This document shows positions 48,001 to 64,000 of a DNA stretch of 64,000 nucleotides, one piece after another. The stretch is from Scatophagus argus (Eukaryota > Chordata > Actinopteri > Scatophagidae): assembly GCF_020382885.2 (NCBI RefSeq), contig NC_058513.1:9891774-9955773 (forward strand), given 5' to 3'. Below the pieces are notes generated by a model that ran no database searches, was not told where the DNA came from, and saw nothing but the letters and a program-made list of their open reading frames with translations. Within the stretch, counting starts at the first letter, position 1; every line of letters begins with the position of its first letter. Made by a program: the position numbers and the translations under genes.

Positions 48001-48522
48001 GTGTAATAGTAATGAAATAGCCTACACAATTCGCCAGTGCATTTTATGAAAGTAAAGTACTTTGTAGATCTACTTGTTTTTGGAAAAGACTTAACAGTTA
48101 GTTAACAGTTAGTTGTATATGTAGTACCGGGGATCACCAGCATTAAGACAGTGTGAGTCCAGTTACAGGATCTGCAGAGGACAGACATGACTATGGTGTT
48201 TGTGAGTGTGCCCAAAAGCACAAGGAGAGAAACAAACAGTGACTGAGATGAAACAGCAGAAGTCTTCTCTGATTTCACAAAGAGCTTCTTTCCCATTCTG
48301 GATACATGAGAAAATGCACAATAATCAGAAACTGCAAAGGACTGCATGCATTTCTCTCCTATTTAAAATGTGGACAGAGTGTCTCCACATCTATGACTTC
48401 TGACTTCTGCTTCTGACTCAGACACTCAGTCAGTTCGCAGTCAGCCTCACAGCATGATGCTCTGCCAGAATATCCTGATGTCCTGCTGCTGACCTTTGAC
48501 CTTCTGTCAAATGGAACAAGCA

Positions 48523-48543
48523 AATAGATAGATAGATAAATAG
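48523..48543 (+). repeat. (GATA)n microsatellite
   Basis: About four to five AGAT units. Confidence 0.75.
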
Positions 48544-49079
48544 ATTTTTTCTTGTATTTTTGTATTTTGGACATTTGAATTTTGTATCTGACCTCCACAA
48601 TAACTCAATTTGTGAAAATGCACCTATGGACCTACTTGACCTGTTGACCAACTGAAAATTTCAGAGGGAAATTCAGACCACATCCCCTCGAACAGTAAAG
48701 GATTTTAATGCTATAAATTCAGAAGCATTTAAATTTCAATGTCAAGCATTAAGTAGAGATTAAAATTGTAGGTATTGTTGGCTTCCATGTAATTGTTTGC
48801 TGGTGAGAATCCTTAACTGAGAATATTAAACCAGCACTGATGCTAGTGTTTTTTTTAATTTACTTAACCTGTGCCTCTGTGCTCCTCGAACATATCTGCC
48901 GGATCCCTATGTTAGAAAAGAGGCTGTGATTGCAGATCCTGAAGGCTAGATGGCAGTATTGGCTTTATTGGATCGCCACTGAGCCAGACGTAAACATTAG
49001 AGATTCAAAGAGGCCACTTTGGAACAACTGGAAATTCAGGGATACACACAATCAATCAATATGAATGTTTTATGAAAAA

Positions 49080-50359
49080 AAGGAGAGAAAACAATCATGC
49101 ACACTTTAAGTTCCATGTAACAAATATCCAAAGCAAGTCAAACACAATACATATTTACATATGAACACCACTTGTATTTTCAGCATGCCTCTTTTACCAC
49201 AAGACCGAGCACAGATAAAACCTGTAGCTTGGTTAATGGAGTCCATAGTAAAGCAGCAGTCACAGAGAGTTATCAGACAACACTGTGCTCTATACACCAT
49301 TCATATTTGTAATTTAGATATTCAACAAAGGCTGACGACTTTATTTACTGTGTGACCATGCAAGGCTCTCCACAACACAACCTGCTATGAAACATTTTGT
49401 CTTCCATACAAATTAGGGACCATGAAGCAAAAATAGGTCCATTGATGTGTCACCAACAAGAAACTGACACAGTGATATTAGAGCTGACACATCAAACGAG
49501 AACAACATAAAAATAAAGGAAGGTTACCCTTAATTTAAATAAAAATCTCTTCAGTTAATTAAAGCAACACACCTCAGGAGAGTTGAGAACAACACAATGA
49601 TGAGGATGTCATTCTGCAGCAGAGCCTGGCACATATTTGTCTTTTAGTTTGCTCCATCAACACCAAACATGCAAGTAACTGACACGAACCATCAACATGG
49701 AAGAACCAATTATCTTATTAAGCTGTGCTGTCTGCAGGTAATCCAATAGGTACAAAACATCTGACAGTATTAAGACCACTTGGAAATCTTAGGAAGCATT
49801 AGGCAAAACATTATTGCAAGGGAGAGGTATGTGCGCTGTGAGACAGAAAGTCATAACAGAGGAGTTTTAATGTCAGCAGTTAATGAAAATAACAGGCCGA
49901 ATGTAATGAGAGCAAGCAAACCTGACATGAGGGATAATTTAACTTTTTCACTCATTATATTTTCTTTTGCCTGATTTCAGGGTTTCTTTTCTGTTAATTG
50001 AGATCTGACCAGTTTGCAGCAGCACAGAGGAGCTCTGAGACTGACATTAAACCCACAAAAGGGACATGGATTGCTATGAATATGATTATGAAAATTCTCA
50101 TACTGTCAGCTTTGTGGTGGGGACAGTTTCCCAGATTTGCATCAAGTCTATTTTAGATCCACGATTGGAGTATTGATCTCTGAATGTGACCCCCCTTTGG
50201 ATATGTTGTTGTGAATTATGGTCTCATTTATGACACAAAGTAAGTAGGATATGAATCCCTCATAATCATGCAGGAAATCCCCAGAACATGCGATGAAACG
50301 TCTCTCAATCAGAGTTCAGGTCAGTCTCTTCAGCGTCAGGACAGTAGATGAAGATCAGT
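49080..50359 (-). other. doc2a: Probable doc2a 3' UTR
   Basis: This is the sequence downstream of the doc2a stop codon (minus strand). It has no open frame of interest. A TTTATT at 49340-49345 reads AATAAA on the minus strand and is a plausible poly(A) signal about 1 kb past the stop. The exact end is unknown. Confidence 0.4.
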
Positions 50360-63856
<13,497 letters not shown>

Positions 63857-64000
63857 TCAAAGCTTTTTTTCTCAGAGCTGCAAACAGCAAACAACCTCAA
63901 CAGGAAAACAGTTTCTTAATGGGCAGAAGGTCATTTTGTTTTAGAGCAGATTTACTGGTCTGCAATTCTGCTGGAATTAAATATGCATTCAAAAATCCTG

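Larger units (their letters stand above)
42237..49079. other. Gene-free spacer between the convergent prrt2 and doc2a genes
   Basis: I find no exon with recognisable protein likeness or conserved domain on either strand. Open frames here (for example 42216-42563 and 45085-45372 minus) are short, lack splice context and look random. The stretch has repeat copies at 44640-45063, a (GATA)n run at 48523-48543 and a short (GT)n at 47886-47901. Part of it could be a longer prrt2 or doc2a 3' UTR. Confidence 0.45.

Overview
This window is vertebrate genomic DNA, almost certainly from a ray-finned (teleost) fish. Genes are split into many short exons with GT/AG introns. The introns and spacers carry typical teleost interspersed repeats, and the proteins read as fish versions of vertebrate genes. 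There are no bacterial operons, CRISPR arrays or recognisable tRNA or rRNA genes.

The seven genes are all homologues of genes in the human 16p11.2 neurodevelopmental interval, packed into 64 kb. Left to right they are: the 3' end of taok2 (+, coding 3202-7193), maz (+, 11838-16335), tlcd3b/fam57b (+, 22123-26356), pagr1 (-, 31073-29360), kif22 (+, 32379-37953), prrt2 (+, 40190-42061) and the 3' part of doc2a (-, 63814-50360, continuing past the right edge). I rebuilt the exons by hand from splice signals and reading phase. All five genes whose start and stop lie inside the window close in frame: maz 478 aa, tlcd3b 302 aa, pagr1 272 aa, kif22 628 aa (667 aa with a candidate extra exon) and prrt2 223 aa.

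Layout: 1-9.9 kb holds taok2 introns, its last three coding exons and a long 3' UTR. 9.9-11.8 kb has a composite MITE-like repeat and the GC-rich maz upstream region. 11.8-18.2 kb is maz. 18.2-22.1 kb is the spacer and the CpG-bearing tlcd3b upstream region. 22.1-28.1 kb is tlcd3b with a long 3' UTR. pagr1 and kif22 diverge from a shared 1.3 kb promoter region at 31.1-32.4 kb. prrt2 follows kif22 closely. About 8 kb of gene-free, repeat-bearing DNA (42.2-50.3 kb) separates the convergent prrt2 and doc2a genes. The rest is doc2a, whose introns are large.

The genes do not form one pathway, but they fall into themes. Signalling and synapse: TAOK2 kinase tail, PRRT2 (SNARE and channel partner) and DOC2A (Ca2+ sensor for vesicle release). 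Nuclear: MAZ zinc-finger factor, PAGR1 (MLL3/4-complex and PAXIP1 partner) and KIF22 (chromokinesin). Lipid: TLCD3B (TLC-domain ceramide synthase-like). I found no wholly new system. The points most worth checking are a phase-preserving candidate kif22 exon, a lineage-specific low-complexity tail in TAOK2, a short PRRT2 lacking the long proline-rich region, an insertion in the DOC2A C2B domain, a CCAAT/CHR-like arrangement between pagr1 and kif22, and several composite repeats.
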